Below are positions 50,831-60,537 of a stretch of DNA of 64,000 nt, one piece after another. This stretch comes from Streptomyces sp. CBMA29 (GTDB lineage: Bacteria; Actinomycetota; Actinomycetes; Streptomycetales; Streptomycetaceae). Every line of letters begins with the position of its first letter. The stretch's first letter is position 1. The notes under the pieces were generated by a model. It was not told the origin of the DNA and searched no databases. It saw nothing but the letters and a program-made list of their open reading frames with translations. The position numbers were made by a program, and so were the translations under genes. The DNA lies in the NCBI RefSeq assembly GCF_014596445.1, contig NZ_MECL01000193.1, positions 1 through 64,000 of the forward strand, written 5' to 3'.

Positions 50831-52183
50831 TCACACCCGCGCGTGGACGGCGGCCCCGGCCGGCGCCGTCTGCCCGGCCCCGTCCGCCGCCCGCGCCGGG
50901 CGCCGCAGGTATACGGCCCACGTGAGGACGTAACAGAGCGCGTAGTAGGCGAGGAAGGAGACGAAGGCCGGGGTGCCGGTGGCGCGGCTCAGGAACGACT
51001 CGCGGAAGGCGAGGTTGATGCCGACGCCGCCGAGCGCGCCGACCGCGCCGATCAGCCCCATCGCGGCGCCCGACAGTCTGCGCCCGTGCGCGGCGGCCTC
51101 CTCGCCGGCCAGACCGCGGGCCTCGGCCTTGCGCTGGAAGATGCCCGGAATCATCTTGTACGTCGACCCGTTGCCGACGCCGGTGAGCACGAACAGCGCG
51201 ATGAAGCCGACGAGGAACAGCGCCAGCGACTTCCGCTCCGAGGCGATGACGACGACACCGGTCGCGACGGCCATCGCGAGGAAGTTCCACAGCGTGATGC
51301 GGGCGCCGCCGTAGCGGTCGGCGAGCTTTCCGCCGACGGGGCGGATCAGCGAGCCGAGCAGCGGGCCGATGAAGGTGAGGTCGGCGGCCTGGAGCGGAGT
51401 GCGGCCGAACTGGTTCTGGAGCACAAGGCCGAAGGCGAAGCTGTAGCCGATGAACGAGCCGAACGTGCCGATGTAGAGGAACGACATGATCCAGGTGTGC
51501 GCGTCCCTGGCCGCGTCCAGCGCCGCGCCGGTGTCGTTCCGCACGGGCGCCAGATTGTCCATGTACAGCGCGCAGAGCGTGGCCGCGACCACGATCAGCG
51601 GGATGTAGACGGCGAGCACGACCCTCGGGTGGGCGGCGCCCGCGGTGCCGATCACCAGCAGCCCGACGAGCTGGATGGCGGGCACCCCGATGTTGCCGCC
51701 GCCCGCGTTGAGCCCCAGCGCCCAGCCCTTCTCCCGCAGCGGGTAGAAGGAGTTGATGTTCGTCATGGACGAGGCGAAGTTGCCGCCGCCGACGCCGGTC
51801 AGCGCCGCGACCGCCATCAGCGTGGTGTACGACACCCCGGGCTTCATCACGAACGCCGCCGTGACGGTCGGCACGAGCAGCAGCAGGGCGCTGACGATCG
51901 TCCAGTTCCGGCCGCCGAACCTCGCGACCGCGAAGGTGTACGGCACCCGCATGATCCCGCCGACCAGCGTCGGCATCGCCACCAGGAAGAACTTCCCCGC
52001 CGGGTCCACCCCGTACGCGGGACCCATGAACAGCACCATCACCGACCACAGGCTCCAGATGGAGAAGCCGATGTGCTCGGAGAGCACCGAGAAGACCAGA
52101 TTGCGCCGGGCGACCCGCTTGCCCCCGCCCTCGTTCCAGAACCGCTCGTCCTCGGGGTCCCACTGCTCGATCCAGCGACTCAT
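50831..52183 (-). CDS. narK: Nitrate/nitrite MFS transporter, NarK type
   Basis: 450 residues with 12 hydrophobic helices. Family marks are WSLWSVMVLFMGP, VGGIMRVPYTFAVARFGGRNW, GVGGGNFASSMTNINSFYPLREKGWALGLNAGGGNIGV (nitrate signature 1) and the symmetrical GNGSTYKMIPGIF region. ATG 52183 has GGGAGG upstream. It imports nitrate or exports nitrite and probably belongs to the regulon of the adjacent HemD/HTH regulator. Confidence 0.93.
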   Translation of the reverse strand: MSRWIEQWDPEDERFWNEGGGKRVARRNLVFSVLSEHIGFSIWSLWSVMVLFMGPAYGVDPAGKFFLVAMPTLVGGIMRVPYTFAVARFGGRNWTIVSALLLLVPTVTAAFVMKPGVSYTTLMAVAALTGVGGGNFASSMTNINSFYPLREKGWALGLNAGGGNIGVPAIQLVGLLVIGTAGAAHPRVVLAVYIPLIVVAATLCALYMDNLAPVRNDTGAALDAARDAHTWIMSFLYIGTFGSFIGYSFAFGLVLQNQFGRTPLQAADLTFIGPLLGSLIRPVGGKLADRYGGARITLWNFLAMAVATGVVVIASERKSLALFLVGFIALFVLTGVGNGSTYKMIPGIFQRKAEARGLAGEEAAAHGRRLSGAAMGLIGAVGALGGVGINLAFRESFLSRATGTPAFVSFLAYYALCYVLTWAVYLRRPARAADGAGQTAPAGAAVHARV

Positions 52184-52337
52184 CACGCGCCTCCCAGGGT
52201 GGACTGTCGGGCCCGACCCTAGAAACGCCGCATTACCGCCCCGTGCCCCGAGGTGACGCGAGCGCAACCATGCACTCACCCGCGCCCGCACCCGGCTGTG
52301 AGCCGCGCCTGACGGCGGCCGGGGCCAAAGGCTCGTG

Positions 52338-53342
52338 TCAGAGCCAGCCGCGGCGGGCCGCCTGCCAGGCGAGCTGGGTGCGGGTGGTGGCGCCCGCCAG
52401 CTCCATCATGCTCTGCACGCGCCGCTGGAGGGTGCGGCGGCTGAGGTTCATCTGGGTGGCGATCGCCTTGTCCGCGACCCCCGCGACCATCAGCGACAGC
52501 AGCCGCCGGTCGGTGGAGGTCAGCGGGTCCGCGGGGCCGACGTCGGCGGCGCCGGTGACCGCGCCCGAGGCGTCGACGTGCAGCGGTATCGCGTCCTCCC
52601 AGTAGCGCTCGAAGAGCGCGATGAGCGCGTCGAGGAGGCTGCTGTCACGGACCAGCGCGGTGGACGGTTCCTCGGGGCTGCCGTGCGGGCCGCCGGGGAC
52701 CAGCGGGAAGATCGCCACCGAGCGGTCGGCGACGGCCAGCCGCAACGGGAGGTGCGGGACGGCGCGGGCGATCTCGCCCTTCCGCACGGCCGCCGCGATG
52801 TTGCCGACGGCGCCCTCGTCGTCGAAGAAGTCCCGTTCGTAGAGCACCCGGTAGCGGACCCCGCGCTCCAGCGCGTCGAACTCGGCGGTGTTGCTGCCCG
52901 ACGGCATCGCCACGTACTGCGCCTTGCAGAACCACAGCATCTCGTCGCGCGCGTCCGCCTGGATCTGCCGCAGCCGCTGGCGCAGCGCCTCCGCCCCGGT
53001 GATGACCTCGATCAGCAGCCCCGCGTCGCGGCGGCGCGCGGTGGCCCGGTAGCTCTCCAACAGGTCGGCCGCCGCCGAGTGCGCCAGGTCCAGGGCGTCG
53101 GCCCGGTGCTTGAGCTGCGGCAGCAGCGCCACGTCCGGCGGGTACGCCCGGTAGCGCGGCGGCCGGCCGTCGGAGGCGCTGGCCATGGCCTTGGCGACGA
53201 GGCCGGTCAGCGCCGACAGGGCGGTGTCCGGGCTCAGGCCCGAGTGCTCCGCGATCTCCCGCGCCGAGGCGCTGTCCATCGTCACCAGCAGCCGGTAAGC
53301 GGCCTCTTCGGCGTCGGTGATCCCGGCGGCCTCCAGGGCCAT
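52338..53342 (-). CDS. Transcriptional regulator with TrmB-like N-terminus and LuxR-type C-terminal HTH
   Basis: 334 residues. The N-terminal EAAYRLLVTMDSASAREIAEHSGLSPDTALSALTGLVAKAM is a winged helix like TrmB; the C-terminal LTSTDRRLLSLMVAGVADKAIATQMNLSRRTLQRRVQSMMELAGATTRTQLAWQAARRGW is a LuxR/GerE helix-turn-helix. Such proteins are abundant in Streptomyces and often control neighbouring secreted products. The S8 protease gene lies 209 bases upstream in the same direction. ATG 53342 has GAGGAGGG upstream. Confidence 0.9.
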   Translation of the reverse strand: MALEAAGITDAEEAAYRLLVTMDSASAREIAEHSGLSPDTALSALTGLVAKAMASASDGRPPRYRAYPPDVALLPQLKHRADALDLAHSAAADLLESYRATARRRDAGLLIEVITGAEALRQRLRQIQADARDEMLWFCKAQYVAMPSGSNTAEFDALERGVRYRVLYERDFFDDEGAVGNIAAAVRKGEIARAVPHLPLRLAVADRSVAIFPLVPGGPHGSPEEPSTALVRDSSLLDALIALFERYWEDAIPLHVDASGAVTGAADVGPADPLTSTDRRLLSLMVAGVADKAIATQMNLSRRTLQRRVQSMMELAGATTRTQLAWQAARRGWL

Positions 53343-53551
53343 GGCACCCTCCTCGCGGGTACGGGGGCTGGGTGAGCAGCCACCGTACTACGAGCGGAGA
53401 TCACGCCCGCGGCCCGGCGAAGCCCGTGCCGGGACCGCGCGCCGGGACCGCGCGCCGGGGCCACGCGCCGGGGCGAGCGGGCACCCCACTGGCCCGCTCG
53501 CCCCGGCTGTCGAGGTGGCGTCGGATCAGCGCCACCGGCTCAGGTACCCGT

Positions 53552-56500
53552 TCAGCCCCGCCACAGATACGCGCGGCGTACGGTCTGCCGCACCTGGTCG
53601 CCCGCGGCGTCGCGCGCGGTGACCCGCAGCGTCACGTATGCATCGCCCCTGGAATGGGCCGACTTGGTGAGCCGGGCGTCGAAGGTGTTGTGACCGCGGC
53701 CGTCGACCCGCGCGCTGGTCCAGGTCCGCCCGTCGTCGTACGACGCCTGGACCTCGACCTTCACGCCGGTCGGCACGGCCGCCCCGTCCTGGGCGCGGAC
53801 GGTGAGGCCCACGGTGTGCGAACTCCCCTTGCGTACCGCGTTGAAGGCGTCGACCGGTACCGCGTAGTCGACCTGGAGCAGCGGCAGCAGAGTCGCTTGG
53901 GCGGTGGTGCCGGAGCGGAACCACCACGAGGTGCTGGTGTCGGTGGCGTAGCGCCACTCCGGGGAGACCCGTGAAGTCGCCACGTCCAGGCGGTAGTCGG
54001 CGGTGCCCGCGGGCACTTCGAGGTCGGCCCACGGGGAGTCGGCGGCGGCGATCTGCCGGCCGTCGCGGAAGAGCGTGGCCGTGGCGGAGTCGCCCTCGAC
54101 GGGTGTGCCCTGCGGCGTCGTACCGGCCGCCGTGCCGAAGCCGCCGAAGTCGCCGCCGACCGCCGCGCGGGCCCAGTGTCCGGCGCCGGAGTCGGTGAAC
54201 TCCGGTATGCGCAGGTCGAGTACGTCGCCGTTGCGCACGCTCGGGGTGCGGGTGCCGCGCGGGATCGAGGGCCGCACCACGGCCTGCTGCCACGCCTGGT
54301 CGGGCTGCTTGCCCGCCCGGTAGGTGGTGGTCGCGTCGATCATGCCCGCGAGCAGCGGCTGGTCGATGTCGAAGGTCGTCTCCTGGTTGACCCGGTGCAT
54401 CCAGTAGGTGCCGTTGGCGCTGACGTACTCGGTACGGGTCACGCCGGTCGGCACGTTCCGCGTCGCCTCCCACGCGTAACTCTGGTATGGCCGCCACGCG
54501 AAGCGCTGCTCGCTCGCCCACGGGGCGCCGCCGTTCTCGGCGTACGTCGTGCGGATCACCGCGCTGTTGGCGGCGGTGACGGTGTGGACCACCTTCTGCG
54601 GGATCTGCTGCGTGGACGTCTGGAAGACGTCGTACAGATACGGGCTGACCGCCGTGCCGCCGAACCGCACGGTGACGGCCTTGACCGGCTTCTTCGCCAG
54701 CCTGGCCAGCAGCGCGTCCCCGGCCGCCTTCCCGACCCGTACGGTCGGCACGGCGTTGCGCTCGCCGGTCGGGTACCAGCGGGTCCAGCCGAAGTCGGAG
54801 AAGTGCACGATCATCAGTCCGCGCACGCCCGCCTTGGCCGCGGCTGCCGCCAACTCCCTTTCTCCCTCGCCGGATTCGTTGCGGACGACGGCGAGCTTGC
54901 CGCGCGCCCCGCTGAAGTCCGGTGCCTCCAGGGACCCCGCGTCGACAGCCGTCAGATTCACACCCTTGCTGTCGAAGAGCGGTGAGTACGAGGTGTAGTA
55001 GCTCTTCAGGTTCAGCCCCGTGCCCGGCGCCTGCGTGGTGAGCTGCGGCGCGGCGAGCTGCCAGCGGGAGGAGAACTCGAAGGCGCCGTCGGTGACCTTC
55101 GCGGTGGGGCTGACGTAGAGCTTGCTGAGGATGCCGGTGAAGAACTCCTCGCTCTCGGTGAGGCCCCTGCCCTCGATCTGACGGTACGTCTGGTAGTAGG
55201 GGATGCCGCTCTGTTCCGCGGGTTTCGGCGTACGGATCTCGACCTGCGTGGTCCTGCGGGCGTCCACGGTCACGGCCGTGTCCTTGGTGAGTTTCACCTC
55301 GGGCAGCACGACCAGCCGTTCCTCCATGCCGTCGTCGGTCATCTCCTGGAAGGAGGCGCGGACTTGGTACGTGCCCTCTTCGAGGCCGGAGGTGGAGGTG
55401 CCCTTGCTGTCGCCCGACGGGTACAGCAGACCGCTCGCGCCCCAGATGCTGAGAGTGGGATGGGCCGGAGCGCCGTGCGCGTCGTAGGCGGTGACGGTCA
55501 GGGTGTGCAGCGGGCCGTGGGCGACCAGGCCGAGCGTGGTGTGGACGACGGCCGCTTTCGCCCCCGCCGGGGTGGCGGTCAGATAGCCGTAGTAGGAGCC
55601 GTACGTCACCTTGGCCGGGTCGAGGGTGAGGACGACGCGGGCGGCGGCGTGGGCGGGGACGGTGACCTTCGTGGCGGCGGCGGAACCGTCGCCGATCCGT
55701 ACCGCGCCCGCGTTCACCGCCCGGCCGCCCGACGTCCTGAGCGCCAGGCCCAGCGTCAAGGTGACCGGCGCGGCCGAGGTGTTGGTGTACGTGACCGGGT
55801 AGGCGGCCTTCGGGTCGGTCCCGTGGATGTCGCCGAGGAAGACGGTTCCGGTCGCGGTGAGCGTGCCGAGCGCGGCGGCCGACACGTCGATCCGGCCGCC
55901 GCCCTGGTCGGTCACGGCCTGCCCGTCCACGGTGTGCGCGGTGCTGACCAGCGCGTCCTTGAGCTGGCGCGCGGTCCAGTCGGGGTGCCGCTGCGCCAAC
56001 AGGGCCGCGGCGCCCGCCACATGCGGGGTCGCCATCGACGTTCCCGACAGGCTGACGTAGTACGGGTCGACCGGGTCGCCGAGCGTCGTACCGCTCGCGC
56101 GGGCCGCCACGATGTCCACGCCGGGCGCGGTGACATCGGGCTTGACGGCGCCGTCGCCGTAACGCGGGCCGCGGCTGGAGAAGTTCGCCAGCGCGTCCTG
56201 GCCGTCGACCGCGCCGACGGTCAGCGCGTCGTCGGCGACGCCCGGGATGCCCACGGTCTGCTGCCCGTTCTGGCCGTTGTTGCCCGCCGCGACGACGAAG
56301 AGGGTGCCGCTGGCCTCGCTGATCTCGTTCAGCGCCAGGCTCATCGGGTCGGTGCCGTCGCTCTCGTCGTCGGCGCCCAGGCTCATGTTGACGACCTTGG
56401 CGCCCTGGTCGGCCGCCCACTGCATGCCCGCGATGACCTGCGAGTCGTATCCGTAGCCGTCGTCCCCGAGGACCTTGCCGACCAGCAGGTTCGCTGCTTT

Positions 56501-57349
56501 GGCGACGCCCTTGCGGGCACCGCCCGAGGCCGCTCCCGTACCGCCGACGATGGACGCCACGTGCGTACCGTGCCCGAAGTGGTCGCCGGTGCCGGTCGGG
56601 CTCCCGGTGAAGTCCTCGGCCTTCGCGACGCGGCCCTTGAGGTCGGGGTGGGTCTGGTCGACGCCGGTGTCCAGCACCGCGACCTTGACGCCCGCGCCCT
56701 CGTATCCCGCCTTCCACAGCGGCGGCGCGCCGATCTGGTCCATGCTGTCCGCCGCCGCCTTCACCCGGCCGTCGAGCCAGATCTTCGGCACGGCGGCGGC
56801 TTTCGCCGTGCCGGCGGGGGCGGGCGCCGCGACCTGGCGCCAGAAGTCGCCGAGCGCGGTGTCGGAGACGGTGAGGGAGTGGGCTCCGATGCTGCCCAGG
56901 TCACGGGTGGGGGCGCCGGGCGCGGCCAGCGCGGCCATCCCGCCCCCGACGATCAGCGGCAGCGTGGCACGGTGCTCCTCGTCGTACTGCTGACTCACCA
57001 GCCCCGTCACGTCGAACAGCCGCCGGTCAAGACGCCCCGACCGTACGAGGGGGTCGGCGTCCGACGGCAGCACGGTCAGCCGCCCGTCGGCGTCCGCGGT
57101 GTGGAAGACGATGCGCTCCCGTCCGGCGCCCGGCTCGACGGACGCGGTGTGCCGGCCGTCCGCGGTCGTCGCGACCCGCACCCGGTCGCCGGTGATCAGC
57201 CGTACGGTGGCGGTGGCGGTGGCCGCTGTTGAGGCCGCCGGTCCCTTCCCCACAACCGGCGCGGCGACTGCCACTCCTGCGGGTACGGCGGCGGAGACGG
57301 CCAGGATCAGCCCTGTCGACACGACCGCCGCGAAGCGGGTTCGTCTCAT
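53552..57349 (-). CDS. Large secreted subtilisin-like serine protease (S8)
   Basis: 1265 residues. An N-terminal signal peptide (AAVVSTGLILAVSAAVPAGVAVAA) is followed by a pro-region (~40-200). The subtilase domain has the triad Asp227 (VAVLDTGVD), His260 (GHGTHVASIV) and Ser438 (SGTSMATPHVAG). A PA-type insert lies near residues 760-830 (GKLAVVRNESGEGERELAAAAAKAGVRGLMIV), and the C-terminal ~400 residues are beta-rich with no membrane anchor or LPxTG, so it is released. Similar Streptomyces subtilases process extracellular proteins. ATG 57349 precedes the signal peptide. Confidence 0.94.
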   Translation of the reverse strand: MRRTRFAAVVSTGLILAVSAAVPAGVAVAAPVVGKGPAASTAATATATVRLITGDRVRVATTADGRHTASVEPGAGRERIVFHTADADGRLTVLPSDADPLVRSGRLDRRLFDVTGLVSQQYDEEHRATLPLIVGGGMAALAAPGAPTRDLGSIGAHSLTVSDTALGDFWRQVAAPAPAGTAKAAAVPKIWLDGRVKAAADSMDQIGAPPLWKAGYEGAGVKVAVLDTGVDQTHPDLKGRVAKAEDFTGSPTGTGDHFGHGTHVASIVGGTGAASGGARKGVAKAANLLVGKVLGDDGYGYDSQVIAGMQWAADQGAKVVNMSLGADDESDGTDPMSLALNEISEASGTLFVVAAGNNGQNGQQTVGIPGVADDALTVGAVDGQDALANFSSRGPRYGDGAVKPDVTAPGVDIVAARASGTTLGDPVDPYYVSLSGTSMATPHVAGAAALLAQRHPDWTARQLKDALVSTAHTVDGQAVTDQGGGRIDVSAAALGTLTATGTVFLGDIHGTDPKAAYPVTYTNTSAAPVTLTLGLALRTSGGRAVNAGAVRIGDGSAAATKVTVPAHAAARVVLTLDPAKVTYGSYYGYLTATPAGAKAAVVHTTLGLVAHGPLHTLTVTAYDAHGAPAHPTLSIWGASGLLYPSGDSKGTSTSGLEEGTYQVRASFQEMTDDGMEERLVVLPEVKLTKDTAVTVDARRTTQVEIRTPKPAEQSGIPYYQTYRQIEGRGLTESEEFFTGILSKLYVSPTAKVTDGAFEFSSRWQLAAPQLTTQAPGTGLNLKSYYTSYSPLFDSKGVNLTAVDAGSLEAPDFSGARGKLAVVRNESGEGERELAAAAAKAGVRGLMIVHFSDFGWTRWYPTGERNAVPTVRVGKAAGDALLARLAKKPVKAVTVRFGGTAVSPYLYDVFQTSTQQIPQKVVHTVTAANSAVIRTTYAENGGAPWASEQRFAWRPYQSYAWEATRNVPTGVTRTEYVSANGTYWMHRVNQETTFDIDQPLLAGMIDATTTYRAGKQPDQAWQQAVVRPSIPRGTRTPSVRNGDVLDLRIPEFTDSGAGHWARAAVGGDFGGFGTAAGTTPQGTPVEGDSATATLFRDGRQIAAADSPWADLEVPAGTADYRLDVATSRVSPEWRYATDTSTSWWFRSGTTAQATLLPLLQVDYAVPVDAFNAVRKGSSHTVGLTVRAQDGAAVPTGVKVEVQASYDDGRTWTSARVDGRGHNTFDARLTKSAHSRGDAYVTLRVTARDAAGDQVRQTVRRAYLWRG

Positions 57350-57628
57350 CGGTCCAGCCCCTTTCCATGCATGTGCACGCGATGCTGGAAAGAATCCGGT
57401 GGGGCCGCAGGGTGTGTCACCTGTTTCCGCTGGCACGGATGTGACGTGGCACAACGGCGCCACGCATGCGCCACACATCCGCCACGCACGGCGCCCCGGT
57501 GACGTCGGGGTGGCCGCCGGGCGTGCACCGGGCCGCGCCCCGGGGAATGCGCTGGCCCGCGCGACCGTTGATCCCGTACGATGGAAGCAGCCGCCGCCTT
57601 CGGGTGGTGCACCTTGAAAAATCAACAT

Positions 57629-58016
57629 GGGGATGATCGGTTTCGACTGGGGATGTCGAAGCAGGGGAAGCGAGCCGAGGAAGCGGCAATGATCTCGTTA
57701 ACCATATGTCGCAACCAATAATCGCCAATTCTCAGCGCGATTCCTCCGCCTTCGCCCTCGCTGCCTAATTAGCAGCTAAGCGAAGACTCTGCGGAGTGTC
57801 AGCCCGGGGGTGATCCCGACCCGGATCCTGACATCATCAAGGGATCTAAACTTCTGAGGCCGGTCACGGACCCCAGAAGGAAATCAAACAGTGACTGAGC
57901 CCGTCGGCAGCTTGTCCGCGTGACAGCCGGGGCCGAGAAAAGCACAGCGGACTGCGCTCGGAGAAGCCCTGATTCCGCACCACAGGACGCGGGTTCGATT
58001 CCCGCCATCTCCACCA
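57629..58016 (+). ncRNA. ssrA: Transfer-messenger RNA (tmRNA)
   Basis: The 5' end GGGGATGATCGGTTTCGACTGG and 3' end GGGTTCGATTCCCGCCATCTCC-A-CCA form the tRNA-like part; GGGGATG pairs CATCTCC with one G-U. The tag frame GCC AAT TCT ... GCC TAA (57724-57768) encodes ANSQRDSSAFALAA followed by TAA, ending in the degradation signal ALAA. Several stems downstream are consistent with the pseudoknots. It rescues stalled ribosomes with SmpB, encoded at 61794-62273. Confidence 0.97.
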
Positions 58017-58104
58017 CCCCATGTGACAACGGCACCCTCCTCCGGGAGGGTGCCGTTTTGTCGTTCACGGGTGGCAGCGGATCCGCCGTGTCCCGGACGG
58101 CGGG

Positions 58105-60525
58105 TCAGATGTCCGTTGCGTCCGCGACGCTCCGCCGGATGCGAGCACGGACCGCCGCGGCCCGCGGATCGTCGTAGGCCGCGAGGTGGCGCAGCGCCTC
58201 TGCCCAGTGACCGCGGGCCGCCGCGGGATCGTCGGGGAACAGGGCGGCGGCCAGGCGGTCGAGTTCCACGGCGTGGTTCCAGGTGTCGCCGAGTCCCTGG
58301 TGAACACCGGCAGCCTGACGGTGGAAAGCAGCGGCCTCCGGGTGGCGACCCATCCGGACGTAGGTGTCGCCCGTGCCCCGCCAGGCCAGCGCCTCCCTGC
58401 TCCGGTCCCCCGACCGCCGGTTCAGCGTCGCGGAACGCTGGTACGACGCCAACGCATCACCGTAATTCCCCGCGTCCTGCTGAGCGTTGCCGAGGGTGAT
58501 GAGCCAGAAACCCTCAAGTCGGCGGTCCCGAAGGGCGAGCGCGATGTCCAGCGCTTCGTCGATCAGCCGCCGTGCTTCGACGATCTCCCCCTGCTCGCGG
58601 CGGAGTTCGGCTGCGACGTAGAGGACGTTGCCCACGCTTTGCCGGTTGTTCAGGGCTCGGTGGGCGGCAAGCGCCTTCCGGACGGCGGTGGCCGCTCCGG
58701 GAAGATGTCCGGCTTCCAGGCGCGTACTGGCGACGTTCGACATCGCCATCGCCGCCCGGTGGGGCTCGTCCTCTTGGCTGAAGATCGTCTCCGCCTGCAC
58801 GAAGTGGTGGTCGGCGAGGTCGAGTCGGCGGTGGTCCAGATGGATCAGGCCGATCAGATTGAGCGAGCGTGCCTCGTCGAAACGACGCCCGGTGGTGCGC
58901 GCGAGCGCCAGGGCCCTCTGGTGGCAGTCCAGGCTCTCGTCAAGGCGGTTGACCGACCGATAGGACATACCGAGACGTGTGAGCAGCGGGATCTGCGCTT
59001 CCTCCGGCGTCCTGGACCGCCCGGCGGCCTCCAGACCCGTCCGCGCCACACCGATCCACTCCCCCGCCGGGGATGCCGGGGAGCGCGCGTTCCCCACGAC
59101 TGCCGCCAGCCGCCACGCGAGTTCGTCCAGGCCGGCCGAGGCAGCCGCGCGAACGAGGAGCGGAAAATTGCCGGACTCCCGCTCGGACCAGTCCACGGCC
59201 GCGTCGTAGTCGGCGAAAGCCTGAACCGTCACCGGGGTAGCGGGCTCGGTGAGCGGCACATGCCGTTCTGCCGGTCTGATCCACTTCTGGGCGGCGTCCG
59301 CGGTGTACAAATACCACTCCAGGACCCGGCGCAGAGCCGCTTCCCGCTGCTCAGGAGGCTCATCCTGCTGGGCCTGGTCGGTGGCGTAGGCGCGGAGCAG
59401 GTCGTGGAACTGGTAGCGGTCGGGAGCGGTCTGCTCCAGCAGGTGTACGCCGACGAGGTCGTCCAGGAGCTGCCGGGCGCGGCCAATGGTGAGTCCGGCG
59501 ATCGCGGACGCCGCGTGCAGGCCGAACTCCGGACCCGGATGGAGACCGAGCAGGCGGAAGAGCCTGGCAGTCCGGCCGTTCAGGGCGCGGTAGGACCAGG
59601 CGAAGACGGTACGCACCGCCTCGGCATCGTCGTCGCTGCCGGTGCTGAGGGTGTCCCACAGCGCTGACTCGTCCCGCAGGTCCGCGATGAGGTCGTCCAG
59701 CCGCAGATGAGGGTGGCTCGCCGCACGCTCGGCTGCGATCCGTAAGGCCAGCGGGAGCCGTGCGCACAGCCGGGCCAGTTCGGTGAGTTTGTCCAGGTCG
59801 TCCTGCGGGCGGTATCCGCTGGTCACGGCCCGGAGCAGCGCCACGGCCTCCGGCTCGGGAAGAGTGCCGAGCGTCAGCCGCCGGGCCCCGTCACGGACGG
59901 CCAGGCCGGACAGACGGCTGCGGCTGGTGACCACGACCAGGCTGTTCCCGCCGCCGGGAAGCAGCGGACGCACCTGACCGACCGTGGCCGCGTTGTCGAG
60001 CAGGACCAGCATCCGCCGGTCGGCCAGCAGCGAACGGTAGAGCCCGGCGGCACCGTCGACGTCCGGGGGTACGTCGGCCGCGGACACCCCGAGCGCCCGC
60101 AGGAAACCCCGTAACGCCTGGTGGGCGGTGACTGGTTCGTCCGGATCGTAGCCGCGCAGATTGGCGTACAACTGACCACCGGGGAAACGGTCCTTGACCT
60201 GATGCGCCCAGTGCAGCGCCAGCGACGTCTTCCCCGCACCCGCGGTACCGGCTATCACATGAACGGAAACCACCAGTTGACGGCCGTCCTCGCCGGTCAG
60301 GACGGCGTTGAGCTGACCGAGCTCATCCGTGCGGTTGACGAATGCGTGCACGTCCGCCGGAAGCTGCCGCGGAGTCGAACCGGGCGACTCGCCACGCGCC
60401 GGCTCGGCCCCGGCGTGGAAGTGAACGTCTCCGCCGACGCTCCCCGCCTGTACGACAGCGCGCGACGAACCCGAGAGGTCGTTGTGCGTCTCGTGGCGGC
60501 CCGCGTCTTCGCTCGGGGTACTGAT
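58105..60525 (-). CDS. NB-ARC/TPR STAND protein, likely with a non-canonical ATC start
   Basis: 806 residues if read from ATC 60525. The NB-ARC domain starts near FVNRTDELGQL with P-loop GTAGAGKTSLALHWA, then LVLLDNAATVGQVRPLLPGGG and LPLALRIAAERAA; TPR helices fill the C-terminal half (LDESLDCHQRALALART, RRLIDEALDIALAL, GDALASYQRSATL). Upstream of GTG 60351, the codons to the preceding stop encode DLSGSSRAVVQAGSVGGDVHFH and PRQLPADV, typical N-termini of this family, yet contain no ATG/GTG/TTG. ATC 60525 has GGAG six bases upstream. No SARP or effector domain is present. Third gene of the cassette with the DUF6879 gene. Confidence 0.85.
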   Translation of the reverse strand: MSTPSEDAGRHETHNDLSGSSRAVVQAGSVGGDVHFHAGAEPARGESPGSTPRQLPADVHAFVNRTDELGQLNAVLTGEDGRQLVVSVHVIAGTAGAGKTSLALHWAHQVKDRFPGGQLYANLRGYDPDEPVTAHQALRGFLRALGVSAADVPPDVDGAAGLYRSLLADRRMLVLLDNAATVGQVRPLLPGGGNSLVVVTSRSRLSGLAVRDGARRLTLGTLPEPEAVALLRAVTSGYRPQDDLDKLTELARLCARLPLALRIAAERAASHPHLRLDDLIADLRDESALWDTLSTGSDDDAEAVRTVFAWSYRALNGRTARLFRLLGLHPGPEFGLHAASAIAGLTIGRARQLLDDLVGVHLLEQTAPDRYQFHDLLRAYATDQAQQDEPPEQREAALRRVLEWYLYTADAAQKWIRPAERHVPLTEPATPVTVQAFADYDAAVDWSERESGNFPLLVRAAASAGLDELAWRLAAVVGNARSPASPAGEWIGVARTGLEAAGRSRTPEEAQIPLLTRLGMSYRSVNRLDESLDCHQRALALARTTGRRFDEARSLNLIGLIHLDHRRLDLADHHFVQAETIFSQEDEPHRAAMAMSNVASTRLEAGHLPGAATAVRKALAAHRALNNRQSVGNVLYVAAELRREQGEIVEARRLIDEALDIALALRDRRLEGFWLITLGNAQQDAGNYGDALASYQRSATLNRRSGDRSREALAWRGTGDTYVRMGRHPEAAAFHRQAAGVHQGLGDTWNHAVELDRLAAALFPDDPAAARGHWAEALRHLAAYDDPRAAAVRARIRRSVADATDI

Positions 60526-60537
60526 CGCCCGCTCCGT

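Noticed and set aside
53526..56717. Long second frame over the subtilase gene
   Set aside because: Shadow frame due to GC-rich third positions; the protease motifs and signal peptide lie in the other frame.
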